A stretch of 64,000 nt of DNA from Ectocarpus siliculosus (GCA_000310025.1 FN649740.1:2882219-2946218); one strand, 5' to 3'. Positions 1 to 14,800 are shown, counted from the stretch's first letter. Notes: generated by a model not told the origin, from the letters alone. Translations and numbers: made by a program.

Positions 1-510
1 AAACAAGCCGCCCCCCCGCAGCGATGTTGTAAAACAAGCCGATCACTTCGTGAGCTCGGCAACCAGGTTACCGGGGGGGGGTTGCCTTTGGGGGTTTTTT
101 TGCGGTAACCATGAATGGTGGTCGGGCAGATTGTGTTGTGCGGGGTGGAGAACCCTCACTCCGCGCAAGGGGGATGATCGCACCACGTTGTGTTAAAATG
201 GTCAAGCACCCTCGAGGCAGTTTCACAATGCTTACAACTGTCTCTGGAAGTGAAAGCACCAGAAAATAAATTAAGTCATACGCAGCTGTCATCCGTACGC
301 AAGGAAGTAGGCACAAGATGTCGAACACCCTTAGCAGGATGCAGCGCACCCTTCATGCGACTCGCCGAATACCTCACGGCGCTTCGCGCTTGGTGATGTG
401 AGAGCCTGGTCCGGTGAGAACCCGGCGTGCTCCGTCCCGGCTTTGTAGGGATGCGAGGTCGATGGTCTAACGACTACGGCATGCACGACTATGAGTACAC
501 ACGCCCCCCC
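1..510 (+). mobile_element. SINE-like retroposon, copy R1 (5' end outside window)
   Basis: This stretch is roughly 90% identical by eye to 33413-34004. Shared landmarks are the acgttgtaaaacaagcc-type start, the short inverted pair ggttaccg/cggtaacc enclosing a G- or T-rich spacer, a long unique middle, and the 3' tail ggcatgcacgactatgagtacac followed by seven Cs. I see no protein with homology in it. The tail (about 427-510) resembles the 3' ends of the LINE copies at 11581-12572 and 58372-59838, with gctccgtcc, ggtcgatggtctaac, ggcatg, agtac and a C-run in the same order. The likely reading is a non-autonomous element mobilised by that LINE. The left edge is cut, so no target-site duplication can be read. 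Confidence 0.6.
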
Positions 511-997
511 GCGCCCGGCACTGCACCATTGCACCAACCCCAGGTGCATTTGCTGGCTCGGGTGGTCCGCTTTGTGTTGTTCTGTATTGATTTGTGCTAT
601 CGTGTGTTGTTCTGTTTGTTTGTCTCTTGTTTGTCGCTACGGCGTGTGTGTGTCTTTCTCTGTCTGTGTCTTTGTCCTGTTCTCTTTCTCTTTATTCTCC
701 ACATCTACAATCTGCTCTCTTCTTTTTCTTTTTCTTTGTCTCTTTCTGTTTTTTGTCTCTTTTTTCCAGTCTAGGGTTACCCCGCATAGCGTGTAGAGAC
801 GAGCGGAATGGCCTAGACTATCTGTCCTTGACTTATATTGGCTTGCAGTCCATTTCGTTTTCGTATACCTGTTTTTGGGTACATTAGCCTGTGGCCACGG
901 GAATCGACCCCGTCAAGTGCTATAACAGACTAGTACGGACAGACGAAGGTACTGGGCAAAGAGAACGGAACGGTTTTTAATGTGAAGACAACACCGG

Positions 998-1028
<31 letters not shown>

Positions 1029-2863
1029 ACCAAACGTTTCACTGACAAAGTTCACGTGCAGAAATATTTTTGCGACTTTTTTCAACATTTTCGAGCCATA
1101 AAAAGGTGTAACTACTTTTTTCGCCAATAGAGATAATTTTATAAAAAATCGATTGGCGTAGAGACATACACATGGGTGAGCTTTAGTGTAGATTGCTAGT
1201 GTATGTAAGAAGCGAGAACAGCTCGTCTTACGGTCGACCCCTCTTTGAAGGCACACCTCATTTTCGGGGACAGTATCGCACCGTCCCCGGGATTCAATGG
1301 AGGCGTGCTACTCGTCAAAAGAAAGATACATGGGCCTTGGCAAGCACGATCACTGCATGCATGCGTATGAAAACGGTGGGCAATATCGTTCGTTCCCATA
1401 CAAGTAGTTCAACGTTGACAAAAGGATATAATAACTTGAATGAACTATCAACAGCCTTGGGTCGACGGTGGTACGCTATGAAAACACCACTCGTTTGAGC
1501 GGTATTCCAGCAATGCAGAACAGAAAATAGCGAATCGTGGCTTGCATCTCGCCTCGCCCCTCTACGCTTGGCTTGAGATTCATATGTGATCGAATTCACA
1601 GCAGCGATCGAAAGAAGGTTGTTGACAACGGGCCGGAAGAAACGTCAAGGTCGGGTCAAGGTTCAATGTCTGATTTCGGCCCAAGAAAACGGTCGAGCCC
1701 CCATTCTTGAAAAACGTTATTGATATTGTGTGTTCTTTAACACTCTCCACCCACGGAGTTCACCCTCAACTGGGAACGTACTGTGGCCAGGACGGATGAT
1801 TGTATTTCGATTAAGGAAGTGTCACAGATTCATTCTCTGTAGGATCGACCCCAAAAGTTGCTCACAGGACTGATACACATGTGTGACCATGGGGAAAATG
1901 TCCAAGTCAGGAGAAAAATGTGTGCACACATGGAGATTTGAACCAGTGTCCTACCGATGACGCGAAATGCGAAGGTGTACCGATTCCGGTTAGAGTTAAT
2001 CGACTGATACGCTGTGAATCCGGTCTTCCTTAAATAAATGATACTCATCTATGTAGTCAATCTACTGCGTACCACGCTCACTCTGATCCTGGATGCACTT
2101 TGCACCACTTGCCGATGTTGTTGTCAACAAAACTTTAAACTTCCATTGGTTTACCTAAGGGTATTTCGCGAAGACCGGCCCACCGTGGGGGGCGGGCGAA
2201 GCACCCCTTGTTGTATGGATTCTGATCACTTGTTCATTTGATCAAAGTATGGAGATCGATCACATTATTTCATTTGATAATTCCGGTCACATAGATAAGA
2301 TCTACCGTATTTTTGTTACTGTACGGCTTCCGATCGTCACACAGTTTTTTTTAATTAACGTATGAAAAATTCGGACATATTTCATTTGATAAAAGTACGG
2401 ATCCTCATCACATATTTGATTTGACGCACAAGTACAGAAATTTCTGACAAGATCGCTACGTTGCATTTTTCGGGAAAGCGCTGACTCAAATCCAAATTTG
2501 TAGTTGGGGGAATTTTGTAGATATAGAATACCTTGTTATTATGTGCTTGGTCGCTCGGTGAAACCTCTTTTTATTCGTTGCATATCACTCAAAGAAAGGA
2601 ATTTGGTTGCAATAATGTACTGCCCAAAAAGAGGACGTCACACGGAGAGGTTTGGCACGATCCTAAACGTTGGCTTGCCTGGCCGACCTTCGTCAGAAAA
2701 CCCGGCCATTTGCGAACTCTCCAGGGGTTCGACTGCAAGCGCCTTTATTTGTCGAAGGCGGAAATTCTAACTCTTTATCTCCCATCGCGTGCAAACAACA
2801 ACTCACAGATTGCCGTTGAATAACCGCAGCTGCAACGCACCAGCTCGAGCTGAACGCGGAAGG
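511..2863. other. Intergenic stretch with simple repeats
   Basis: No convincing gene is visible. It holds a strongly pyrimidine-rich tract on the + strand (about 556-775), a short (CAA)n microsatellite (about 987-1026), and at 2220-2450 two or three degenerate copies of an AT-rich unit containing catttgat and agtacggat-like words. The last 100 bp probably include the promoter and 5' UTR of the GH88 gene starting at 2864. Confidence 0.4.
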
Positions 2864-5800
2864 ATGGAGGGTTGTCGCAACGTTCGGGGGTTGATGGCTC
2901 TCGCAGCTTCATTGTTCTCGCTTTCCATTGGCTATCACCCGGTATTGGTTCGGGCTGATGACACCCTCAACGGCGTTGTGACCGAGGCCTTGGGTGAGAT
3001 GGTTCCTGTCTGTGGTTGCTTCACTCTCGTGGTCTGCGCCATGAACAGATCAGACTCGGCGTTGTGGTCACCTGAACGTAATACTGTCCCAGCCTATCTA
3101 TGAACTGATGATGTCCGGGTCTTCTCAACCGCGAAATCTCATCATCCGCGTCAAAAATCTGTTTTGAAAAACACAATTATCTTGGTACGTCCGGCCGAAT
3201 CGACCTAAGATGTATTGATCAACGGAGGCGCTATGTACCTCGTGAGACCTCTAAGTTTCGAAATTCGCCGGCAGGAGAGTGGCGAGCAGGCGTCCAGCGA
3301 GCTAGTCTTCGGATTGTAGTCTTGGGGATGTTCTCCAGTCGTACATGAGCTTGCGTTTGAAATTTTCTCGTTACATCTGGGGATCCCATAGTAGGATGGT
3401 GCGGGTCTTGGGCACACTGCTGTACGGTCGTCGTTTGGAGTGTGTTCCTTATCATATATTGTATCGCACATGAAGGAGTGCCAAGACGCCGATACGTGCC
3501 ATGTATCCGATACCTGCGCGGAAAAAGAACTGAAATTTGGGCCCTGAAAATACAAGGCACACCTCGTGCGATGACTCCGATACGTGCGATTCTGAAAACA
3601 TACAAAGCGGCATTGCGGGGTGTTTCGAATGAGCACCCCCCCGTGCCAAGACTCCGATGTAAACTCGTGGATGGGGCCGGGGTATGGGGACGCCGAAGGA
3701 GAAGGGGCTGACCTGTGAACTATCGTGCTTTATTTTGTGTTTGTCGGTGTACGTTCGATGTGGACCAGTTGGTATGTAGCAGGTTGGCGCCAGACCGTTA
3801 TGACTACCGCGGGTTATGGCCGGTAGAAGAGAGGTTTGGTTTGGTGCCACGAACGACTAAGGACGTATGTATGTAGCGACCTACGGGAGATGTACCGCTT
3901 TTCCTCCCAGCCTTCTGTGGCCAGATAGCCAAAATTTTCCTGGTATCCTAACGTTATTGTTCGTCGTAGTTGGTTGTGGTCGTTTGGTGTCTTTGGTTTG
4001 TACGCGCTCTTGCTTGATCGAGCGGATACCGTTTACCGATTTCAGTAATTCCTGCAATATTGAACAGCAGTGATTGCAGTCCTACACTAGACATATTATG
4101 CTTTAAACGACATCACTTGCATATGAGCGACGTCACGGTGCCAAAGTGCAGCAGTGGAGCCCATGATACAAGCTCCCGTGGAACAGAAAATTATGAACCG
4201 CGACAGTAGCTGGGTACCGCTCGTGGTATCGCCCGACCTCACCGAGAGTATCGGGGTCTCCACACACCCCTGTGCGAAGTGAACGATACCTGTGCAATAT
4301 TTAATGACGTCCCTCCGCACCCCATGTGCCAAGACCTGCATCCTTACGGTGTCTCCACTTCCCCCGGGAACATACAGGATTTGTCACGACTTGGTTCTAG
4401 AAGAACCATGCGGAGTTGTTGAACAGAACTGTTCGGATATATATAAAGCCCACATAAGAAAACCTTCTTCATCCTGCGATATCTACGGTAGAAAGCATCA
4501 CGTGCCTCCCCCGGAAGGTCCAAATATGTGGGTTCCCATTGATATTTCATTGTCCACTCACTCATTCCCACCTTACATGCTCGCTGGCATGGGTATGATC
4601 GAATATGTTGCTGTCCGCCACACGACAGAATTCTCTGGCGAGCAGCTGACGGTCTTGAAGGAAGATGTGCTGGCGGAGAACGACATGTTCACAGACTATA
4701 CGGGCGAGGATGGAGAGGTATAGTGGAGGCTATTTGTGGAACCAGGATATCGGTATCTTCCTAGGGTACGGACGTACAAGCGACCATTAGAGATCTGAGG
4801 ACTACGAACAATGCTCTACCTCTCCGGAGTCGATTACCAAGAAGGCCCTCTCTCGCTCTCTTCCACCTTGGTTGAAACCAGCACGGTCGAGACACCCTCG
4901 GCCACGCTTGGCACTCCCTCGCCACATTTCAAAGAGGGAAAAATACCGCCGCTGATGAAAGCTTAATCACCACTCCAGGGTTGGCGTCGACGAAGAAATG
5001 TCCGCATATGGTGGAAGAAAACCCGGGTTCGAATCCGCCACACCGCCGTACTAAAAAAACTTGGAAAGAAATGGTGGGGGACCAAAACAGATTTTCGAAC
5101 TCGTGGTGACGTGGCGGACGTAGGAAACCCGCGTAGTCGTGCACAGAAGATTATGAGGAAGAGATTCTCGACTCGCCGCCAGCTGGTCGGGTTCCGGTTA
5201 CCCCAAGAAGACTCGAAAGGGAGGGGTAACCGGCGACAATCTCCCAACGTTCGTTGAGGACGATTCCCTCGAGTCACGCATTTAGAACTTGATATTGGTC
5301 GAAGGCATCACGAACCCCCCCGCACTTCCTTCCCTCTCAGCCTAAGGTTGGTGGTGTTGCGATACTCCACACCACGCCAATCACCCTCCACCATCGCCCT
5401 CTCCCTGCACCTTTGAACGTTTGCCTGAAACAAAGTGGCGAACTGCTAACCACAACGGCAATGACATCACCCTCACCGTGTGGACAAGGTATGAGACCAA
5501 TTTCAAATGCGGGAACTTGAACAAGAAAATACCCATCGCGCATTGACGCCACATGTGCTACTTGTCCAGGACCGGTGACGTACGGTTTAGGGTTAGCGTT
5601 GGTCCCCTTCACGTCGAAATCTACTTCGCTTCGATCTTTTACTCACTAAGGACGTAGATTTCATACTTTGGTAGAGCATACCAAAAGGTTCCACACATTC
5701 ACTTCATTCTTTAGTTGGACGACTGAAATTGCAGTTTCACCCCATACACTAATGTGCCCCCCAGGCTGCTGGTTACTAGCCGTCACTGTTTCCTCGGCGT

Positions 5801-8800
5801 GGTCTTGTAATCAATATTATTTGATTTCGACATACCGACTCGGACCTTTCGCAGGCGTAGACCTCGCTATTATGCTTGTCCGGGTTGTGTTACGTCCGGA
5901 AATCGCACACGATTCACACCCCGAACGTAACATTGTGGAATGAATGTATCGCCTCGCGCCTTTTCCCAAGCACAATCATCTCATCCTTGCTGTGATGGCT
6001 GGCCCGATCATGCTTCGTTACTACTCGGCTTTCCAATCCAAGTGGTATGGTGGCCGGCATGTTCTGGTACCAGTATGAAGCCACGTGTGCGAGCAAGTGG
6101 AAGGTGAGCGGAAGAAGCAAACACGAGTGTATTAGACTTTGTGTACAACACAGCCCTGGGGGTCAGACAATGAAACAGTGGATGCTCGAGTATCCATCAG
6201 TACGTAAGCTTTGAATCTTCAATGTGCAGAGCGGGCGACCAGGCCAGATAAGTTTGCTCCGCATGCACAGTCAGACGCTACACGCAGATGCAAAACATTG
6301 ACAATCTGCGACGTTAACCTGTCATCTTCTTGTTTATACCAACAATCAATGAACACAGACGTACGCAGAGGATATTCAGGAAGGCCTGGAGGGCGTCGAG
6401 CTCTTGGACGACAACGACCTGGGATTTCAAACTCTCAACTCGTTTGGACTGGGCTACCGGCTGGTCGGCAAGGGTTCGTTCAAGGAGAGAACACTGGCGG
6501 GGGCTGAGTCGCTATACGACTTCCGCTACGCGGTAATTTCACTCAACTGGTTCTCTTCGTTGATTCACGATTAAAAAACAAACGCAGAGTCGCTGATGAA
6601 GAATACAACCCACCAGTCGTGCCGTTCCGACCTACTACAATACTCTAGCTCCCATTGGCATCTTGGCGCATTAGTTTAGGTCGTCAACAAAAGATATACG
6701 CATATATACGCGGTTGAGAGAACGCAGTACGCATCTCCGAAATCCAGCGCCGTGTTTCCGGTCAGTGTTATTGGCACCCTTCGCTTGGCGGTAGGGCTAT
6801 GATCGCTGGTCATATCTCTAAACATGCTGCTGGGTGCCTTATCTGTGGACCGCCGATCTCACTCCAGAGTAATATCCCAGCGTTCTGGTCCTGGAAAAAA
6901 CCCTCAAAGGAGCCACAGTGGGAGCGAGCCGTCAACGTGGATATGATCATGAACATGGAAATCATGTTGTGGGCCGCCAACAACGGCGGGGACACCGACT
7001 ATTCTGATGCCGTGGAAAAGTGAGACGGGCCCCAACGCTTGGGTGTCTCTGGGCACCTCGGTTTAACTGTCGGTCGCTGACAACAACTGTAACATGGATG
7101 CAAGTGTACGTCGACGACGAATATGTGCCATGTCACCTAGCTAGGGATAACAGCATTTGATTCACACACGAAGTGGTGACCACCAAGTGCCGGAGGGTCG
7201 CTGTCCCATCCTGTCAAGGAAGGTCTAACTTAGAAATATTGAAACAGGCGGATTGAAACCGGTCTTGTTGGTAGGGAAAATGCTCAACTTTTTTCCCGCC
7301 GATCGCCAATTGCTGTGGCTAATCTTCCACACGTGATACGCTGGCAGCCACGCCGACACAACGTGGGCAGACCTTGTAAGGGAAGACTACAGCACGTACC
7401 ATGTGGCGGACTATGACCCATCGACGGGGGACCTAGAAGACAAAGGTGAGGCTGACAACACGATGTGAACGATCAGTAACCCCATTTTTGGCGGATCTTA
7501 TACTGCTGTCGTCGGTGTCGTCGGTGTATTACTGATGCCGTGTCTGGAGCAAGCAATATCCCTCAGTCGCATACTAATCGGTCGTTGAGAGCGCCTAGGG
7601 TGGTTCGGTTCCATGCCACATTCTATCGCACCATCTGCTGCGCCTCCCCTCTCCCCTGCTCCCTGTCAGAAGGCATACAAATATCAATCCAGCATCTACA
7701 GCTCTTCTCCTTTTGTCAGACATTTTACAGGGATGAACGATTAGACTAATAGCCGGGAGAAACAGTCATGCCCCTCCCCCCCACCCCAAACTCCTCCGGA
7801 TGACCGCCCCCGCCGGATCAAGGTAAGCAGGGGTTCAGCAGATTTCCCTCCAGGATTCGATCCGACGGTGTGTCTTTTGGCCAAGCATGATGTTGGTCAA
7901 CCCTTTACCCACTTGTTAAAATCCTGGTAGTGATCATTCTGCCCGTCCTTGCGTAACACCACCACCCCCAGGGGATAGAAGCGCTTGAGGCTCGCCAGAG
8001 GTTAGTGCCCAGCATCTTTCCATTGTTTGGGGACTACCGCAAGAGTCGGAGAGATGGCACCCCCGTGTTAGCGTTTTTTTGTAGCGTATTTCTCCACAAC
8101 TAGGAGGGTGCGAACACCAACCGATACCTCTCAGGAAAGCCCTCGACGAGATGTTTCCAAAACTACCCTTTTCGGCAGTGGTACCCCCCTGGTTGCGGAG
8201 CAATACGCTATTAAAATACGCTAACACGGGGGTGCCATCTCCTCGAATCTTACGGTACCTCCGCTATCCCCAAGACCTGCTACTGCTTATGCCGATGAAC
8301 GTCGCGAAGCACACGCCGACGGCAATACAGTAAGCCCTGGAGCGAAAAGGGCTGGCAAACAAGCTACTCCCTGCTCTCGGGCGGCGGGGATTTTCAACCA
8401 GCTTAGGGTTAGGGTTGGGGTTAGGGGTACAAATGTGAAAGATGGGGTCTCCTACAAACCTCGCACAGCAACTAATGGTATACGATAGAGTACACTCTAC
8501 CTCTTCATCCCCCTGCCTTTCGACGGCCGAGCCAAGATTATTTGGGAGCAGCCATGAGCAGATCATTGCGCCTCTTCACAACGTGTAACGTGCCGCTCAA
8601 GATCGCAAAAAACAAATGGTGTTAGGAAACGAACGCTTATTGTCGCCCCCGCGGAGCTCGTGCCGACCTGGTGGGTGATCTGGAAGTTTCGTGCCTGTAG
8701 TGCCTGTCGAAATTCCAACCGTACCTCATCGTCACATTTTTTTCCTTCGAACGTTTCGCAGGGACATATCAGGGGTGGCAAGACGACTCTACTTGGTCCA

Positions 8801-11800
8801 GGGGGCAGGCATGGGCCGTGTACGGCTTCGCCATGGTACACCGCTATCTCAAGGATGAGAGGTTCCTGGACCGTTCGATCCTTACTCTCGGGTAAAGAAC
8901 CACACGCCGTTAACATGATCGCGCCGACAACATGACCGCAAACAGTACTTCGAGATTGGTTCGTGAAGCTTCCTATTTCAGGAATGGTGGGTCCCTAACC
9001 AGGTATGCAGCTCTTGTTCTCGGGATCGCTCATTTATCATCGCCTCTGTCAACCACCTGATGACGCGTCTCCATCTCCTCCTCGATCTTGAACACTCGTA
9101 TCAGATATTTCGTCGACAACCTTCCTGACGACAACGTGCCCTACGCCGATTTCGACGCTCCCGAGAACTCAGACAACCCCAAGGACTCGTCTGCTACGGC
9201 TATCGTAGCCTCCGCCCTCTTCGAGCTGTTCGAATTGACTGGTACGGTGCCAACATATCCTTTTACTAATCGCACAAGCTTTTTCCTGTTGTTCATTAAT
9301 CAATACCTGAATCTACTATCAAGTCCGGCTTTCTGCGTCTCGAGTGCACGATTTCCTCCTTTGATGTTTCCGATGTAACTTCTTTTGTCATACTCTGTGT
9401 TCTACCTCAGACATCTCTCCCATGGTTTTCGTTTTCTTCACGCGTTCACCTCCCTCGTCCCATTTGGTGACTCGCCGAAATGTAGGAGAACCAACCTACC
9501 TCGAGAAGGCCCAGGAGTTCTTGTCTTCGTTGCTGCTATCGTCCACCTACTTCGACTCTTCGGCAACGGACGGATGGCAAGCGCTCCTCAGGGAATCAGC
9601 GGCGGCATGGGGGGAGGATTCAGTGGGGTCCGTCACCGGGGACTACTTTCTCCTGGAAGCGATGGTTAGTGCTAGTGGGTTCCAAGTGTTGGAGAATCAC
9701 GGGCTTCCTGGATGTTTGTGGAGCCCCGCGGTCTTAGCATAGGTGTATGACGCCTGCTTGATGGTATTGCCGAGTCCCTTCCACCTCCAGCGATGTCAAT
9801 ACGCATGACTCACGTGGGTTGAATAATGAACACTGGGAAGTAGGAAACGCCATGTTCGTCGTTCGTTCATGCCATGTACACCTACCAAAAGTCCTCGCAA
9901 TCTCATGTGTTCGCCTCCGGGAAAAACATCCAGCACATGAAAGTTGATTGTTCAGGATATTGCAGTACCAGTTCTCTCTTTTCATCGTCTCCAACATCAA
10001 CCAGATTCTTCAATTTAAACGCTGTCGGCGTCGACAATACCATTATCGCCCCAGAAACAATATTGCTGAACAATTTTCCCCCGAACTTTCAAGGGTTGTC
10101 AATGTACTTACCACAGCGTGTGCAACCGACTTGTCTACGGTATTCTCCACCACTCCCGCCCTTTGTGCGTTTGCCAGGTCCGGTACAAGACCATGGCCCC
10201 CTCTATCATTCTGCGGGACGAGGAGGAGGCCAGCACCACCGACGACGAGCTGTCGCTCGAGTTCTCTGGAAGCGATCTCGACGGCGACGTCGACCTCTCC
10301 GGGCTATCGGCAGAGTCCCCCATCATCATTTGGTGAGATATGCGCCTCCATGATGTACTGCAAGTTGGCCCAATTCGAATCTAATGACGCGGTTGTTCGT
10401 ATGGAGCGCATGGTTTAAGAGTGTTGAACCCGAAGACATGTATCCGGCATACGTGGTGAGTGGAGTGCGCCCGAATTCGGCAAGGGGTGCCCCTGTGTTA
10501 CAAGGGGGCTGCAGCCCAATGTCGAAGTTCGTACGTACGGGGGGGCGTAATCTGAGGCGTGCTCATTATCTGGGGCGGGGTGCCCTATTTTGCGGGGGAG
10601 TGCCTCCAATTCTGGTACAAAGGATGCCCGAGTTCTTGGGGGCTGGGCTGCCCTCACTTCCTAGGGACGTCCCCTAGGCGTTGGAGTGCCTCTAACCAAG
10701 ATGGGCCCCTAACCTGCCACAAGCCTCCGTACGTGAGTATCATGACCGTGCACACATGAAACGGGGATGTGTCGAGCTTTCCCGTTGTTGCGGTTTCCGG
10801 GCACTATTCGTCATGTGGTCTAGGCCCCCCGAGTGACGAAAGATGTTGTGGGTCTCGGGATTGCGGGTGAGATACCTGCAAGAGCCCCTTCTGGCACTTC
10901 TCCCCGGTGGGGGGCTATTTTTCCTGGCTCTCTTGAAGAACACATCTGCCGCTTTTCGGTGTGCTGTTCGACAAACGCTAACCTATTCCGTGGGACCTCG
11001 GCCCAAATCAATCAGGTTCGGAGTGACTCTGACCAACACCGACATGGTTCCCCAATCGCTGACACTCGAGAGTGGTTCCTCGTCCGCGACCGTGGACATC
11101 GATGAGCCCGACGACGGCTGGAGCTCGGGTGAAAACAGGTGTGAATCGCTTCACGGGAGGGAGTTTGTGCAACCTATGTGTTGTTTTTCGTCAGTATACT
11201 GGTTTGAAGATCACATGGTGGATAGCGCTCGGCATTCTCGCTCTTTTGAAAGGCCAAAAGGTAGCGCCCCTCTTGGTCAAGATGATGACGGCGTTCTGAT
11301 ATTCAACCGCCTAGATATTTGCAAGAGGCGCGACAAAGTGTCACACAGGAGGAATATTGGAGCTGAACAGTGCGGAAATTGGAACGTTTCTGTTGAAAGC
11401 TAGATGTGAGACGACGTGCGAAACAGTGTGCCGTCGAGCTGTGCTCGTCGCACATTGCCTTCAGCTAGCATCTTCCATACACGCCCCGCAACGACAAATA
11501 AAGTTGGCACTGCCGAGAACACCCCAAGTAGCACGAGGCAAACGTGGCGACAGCCACATCCCCCCCCCCATGAACGTTGAGTACGCCGGAGAAGTATGGG
11601 AAAGGAAATAAGAAGGAAGTGAAAGAACTCGAGGCGGCGCAGATGAAAGCAGCGAAAATCATCCTAGGATACTCCAAGCGCACAAGTAATGCAGCCGTCA
11701 GGGCAGAATTGGGGATCCAATCCCTACGGTCGGGAAGAGACGTAAGGAAGCTGACATGGCAGTATCGCATGAGCGGGATGGGAGAGGAGAGGTTGCCGAG

Positions 11801-14800
11801 AATAGGATGGGAAGCGAAGCGGGCAAACAAAAAGAGGGGTAGACAACCCCCGGAACGGGTCAAGGTTGTAGAGGACGTATGGAAGGGGTTCGAAATCGAC
11901 GAAGATGAAACGCTGGAACCGGAGGGTCTACTGGGGTTCAAGGAGAAGATATCTGTTGCTTGTGCCGAGAGAGAAGAACCGAATCTAAGGAAAGAAACGA
12001 AGGACAAGGAGGGTCTAGAAGTGTTCGGATTGTTGGAAAGAAGGAATAGGGTTCAGGGATTACCTACAAGGACCAATGGATGCAGGGACAAAGCTTCAGG
12101 TCAAATTCAGGACCGGGGACATAGGCCTTCGAGAACGTCGACGAAGACATGGGACGGTAGACGACGAAGACGACAAGTTCAAATGTGATTGCGGCTTCGA
12201 ATGCGAAGACCGCGTTCATGTAGTCGCGGAACGTCAGTTGTACGAAGAGGAGAGGGAAATGTACATGACTGAGCTGGGAAAAATACAAGGGAGGTACAGG
12301 GAGATGTTTGAGGCATGGAATAGAGAGGACAGGACGGAAGCTGGACTGGGGAGTAGGAAGTGGGTTGAAAAGGCGGGAAGGGGTATCGTTAGGAAAGATA
12401 GACTAGGGAAGACATTTTTGAGCCACCTTTGGCAAAGTAGGAAGGAACGATTGGACATCGGTGATTTGTCCTGTGGGAACAATGCTCCGTCCTCTCGAGG
12501 ACGCGTGGTCAATGGTCTAACCGCTAAGGCATGAAAAACATAACAGTACGCCCCCCCCCCCCTCCCCGCCCTATGAACGTTGAACCCATCCTTTTCGCCT
12601 GTACGTCGATTTGGTTCTCCGTTCAACACATCTCCTCATATTTCCGTGCTTCTTCACCAACATATTATCCCAGGGTTTCGTTCTCCGTGGAGTCAGGGTC
12701 CTTCTCAGGGCTGTCCACGATTGACGGTGTAACGTTTGTCTTCGACGCCCTCTCGTCGGACAGCACCGATGCGACCGTCGACTACCTCGTCGTGGGACAC
12801 CAGCTGAAAACGTGAGACACAACAAGAGAATGCGGGTCGACACACCTCGCCTGTAAGAAATGCGGTGTGAGTAGTGTCCGATCGGTCGAAACGATCATCA
12901 GAGGACACAGCATATCACCCACAATCTGGTGCTCAGCTCAGCTCTGACGCTCCAAGCTTGAAGCTGTCGTTGAGAACGTTCCTAGTTGGAGAAAATGGGT
13001 GAGAATTGCGCGGATTCGTCTAAATCACAGCGCGCTTCCTAGCACGCCATTTACATACTAGGAGTACGTAGCTCGAGGAGGGAAAGTAGGCAAGAACGCC
13101 GTTCGCAGGATACGATAAGGGAGTAGTTTCTGCGGCAGTAGGTGCCCCTGAAGAAGTATCCTGGCGGCCCCTGAATCTATATTTTCAGACAAATGACCCC
13201 CACTATTATCGCCAAGAAAAGTATTTGTGTGCGCCTACGTGCTGTAGGCGGAACATGGAGTTACATATCTCGGAAGTACCGTTAATGAACATGGGGCATT
13301 TCGCAGCACCACTGACGCGATATACTCTGTGAAGTGATCACCGCAGAGGGGATGCGTTCTGTGTGCTCCCCGTCTGCCGAAAGAAAAGAAGTCCTCTACA
13401 CAAAGGACGGATGGGTGAATACAAGACCGAAAGGAAGGGTACTGCGCCAAATTAAACGCACTGCCCTACCATCTCCCGAACTGGATGTTTGGTCAACACA
13501 TGTCAGATCGCTCGAGACGTGTGAGGCCTGCGATTCTACTACCGATGATGATTTTACTACCGACGAAGGTAAGTTCGGACTCCAACTCGAACGAACCTAG
13601 GCTACACAAACTCTTAGTCGATGCAACCGTTACAAGCGTTGCCGATTCGCCCAACTACGAATCCTAGGCAAACGCAGGAGGCTGAAGTCGGAAAGTGGTA
13701 GAAAATGACATGCATACGCATACAGTACATATAATGTAAATAATGACGTATGCATTCGTGCCCTACTCCTGCTACTACTCTAGTATGACGATTCTAAAGA
13801 ATCTCATCGTTGTTTCTTGCAAGGACAATGTTCGACCACAGATCTGGGTAGCAGCGGCCTCGGAGATATCGAGGCTAAACAAACCAAAAGAACGCCTGCA
13901 AGCTTTCTAACAGGATGAACAAAGGCCTCACCCCCTACGTTCGACGTGGTATTCAAAAATATTGTCGTCTGTTGCATGCCCCGGTCAGTCACCACGTGCA
14001 GTAACGGTCTCGAAGGTATCGATGGAAGCGGCAATGTTTGCTGTCCTTCGGGCTGAACAAATGCCGAGGACCTAGTTGCTCCACGTCTGGGGCTGCGTCT
14101 GATCTGGCGGTGATTCCTGTGTGGCGGGAGTCACGGTTATCGGGGGGTACCGTGATGACACCAACACAGGCGCCGTGCACCCCGGGCAGTAGTCTCACGT
14201 CCGGTCATAACAGATCGACGCAACACATACCATACCAACCACCCGCCCATCCATCCTTTCGACTCAACATCGGTCGAGAGCCACACTCACGTGCTTCCCT
14301 GTATTGGGTGCCACTCCCCCCTACCGCTACCTCAAATACGTTTTGCCCTGTGTGTCTTACGTGATCCGCAGTCGAAACCTGCAGCAACGGCCTCGAAGGC
14401 ATCGAAGGTAACGGTGTCGTGTGCTGTCCGTTGGAGTGTAACCAGTGCGGAGGAACCGGCTGCACCATGTCCGGCAGCGCGGCTGGTCTTGGCTCTGAGT
14501 CCTGCTGCGGGGGAGGGATCAAGGCTAGTGGCGCGTACTGCGATGACACCAACGAAGCGCCGTGCATCATCGGCAGCCGTCCCACAACAGGTGGGTAATA
14601 AAGATAGCCTCAATACCTACCATACGTCCATTCTTCGGACATGCATCGGTCGAGAACCGGGGGCGGGCGTCACACTCGCTTGCTTTCTCGTAGCGCAACC
14701 TTCTCCACTACCTCAAATACGTTTTGCCCTGTGTGTCTTACGTGATCCGCAGTCGAAACCTGCAGCAACGGCCTCGAAGGCATCGACGGTAACGGTGTCG

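Noticed and set aside
5020-5046. gggttcgaatccgcc, considered as the 3' part of a tRNA gene
   Set aside because: Only the B-box fits; the T-stem does not pair and no matching 5' half or acceptor stem is found.
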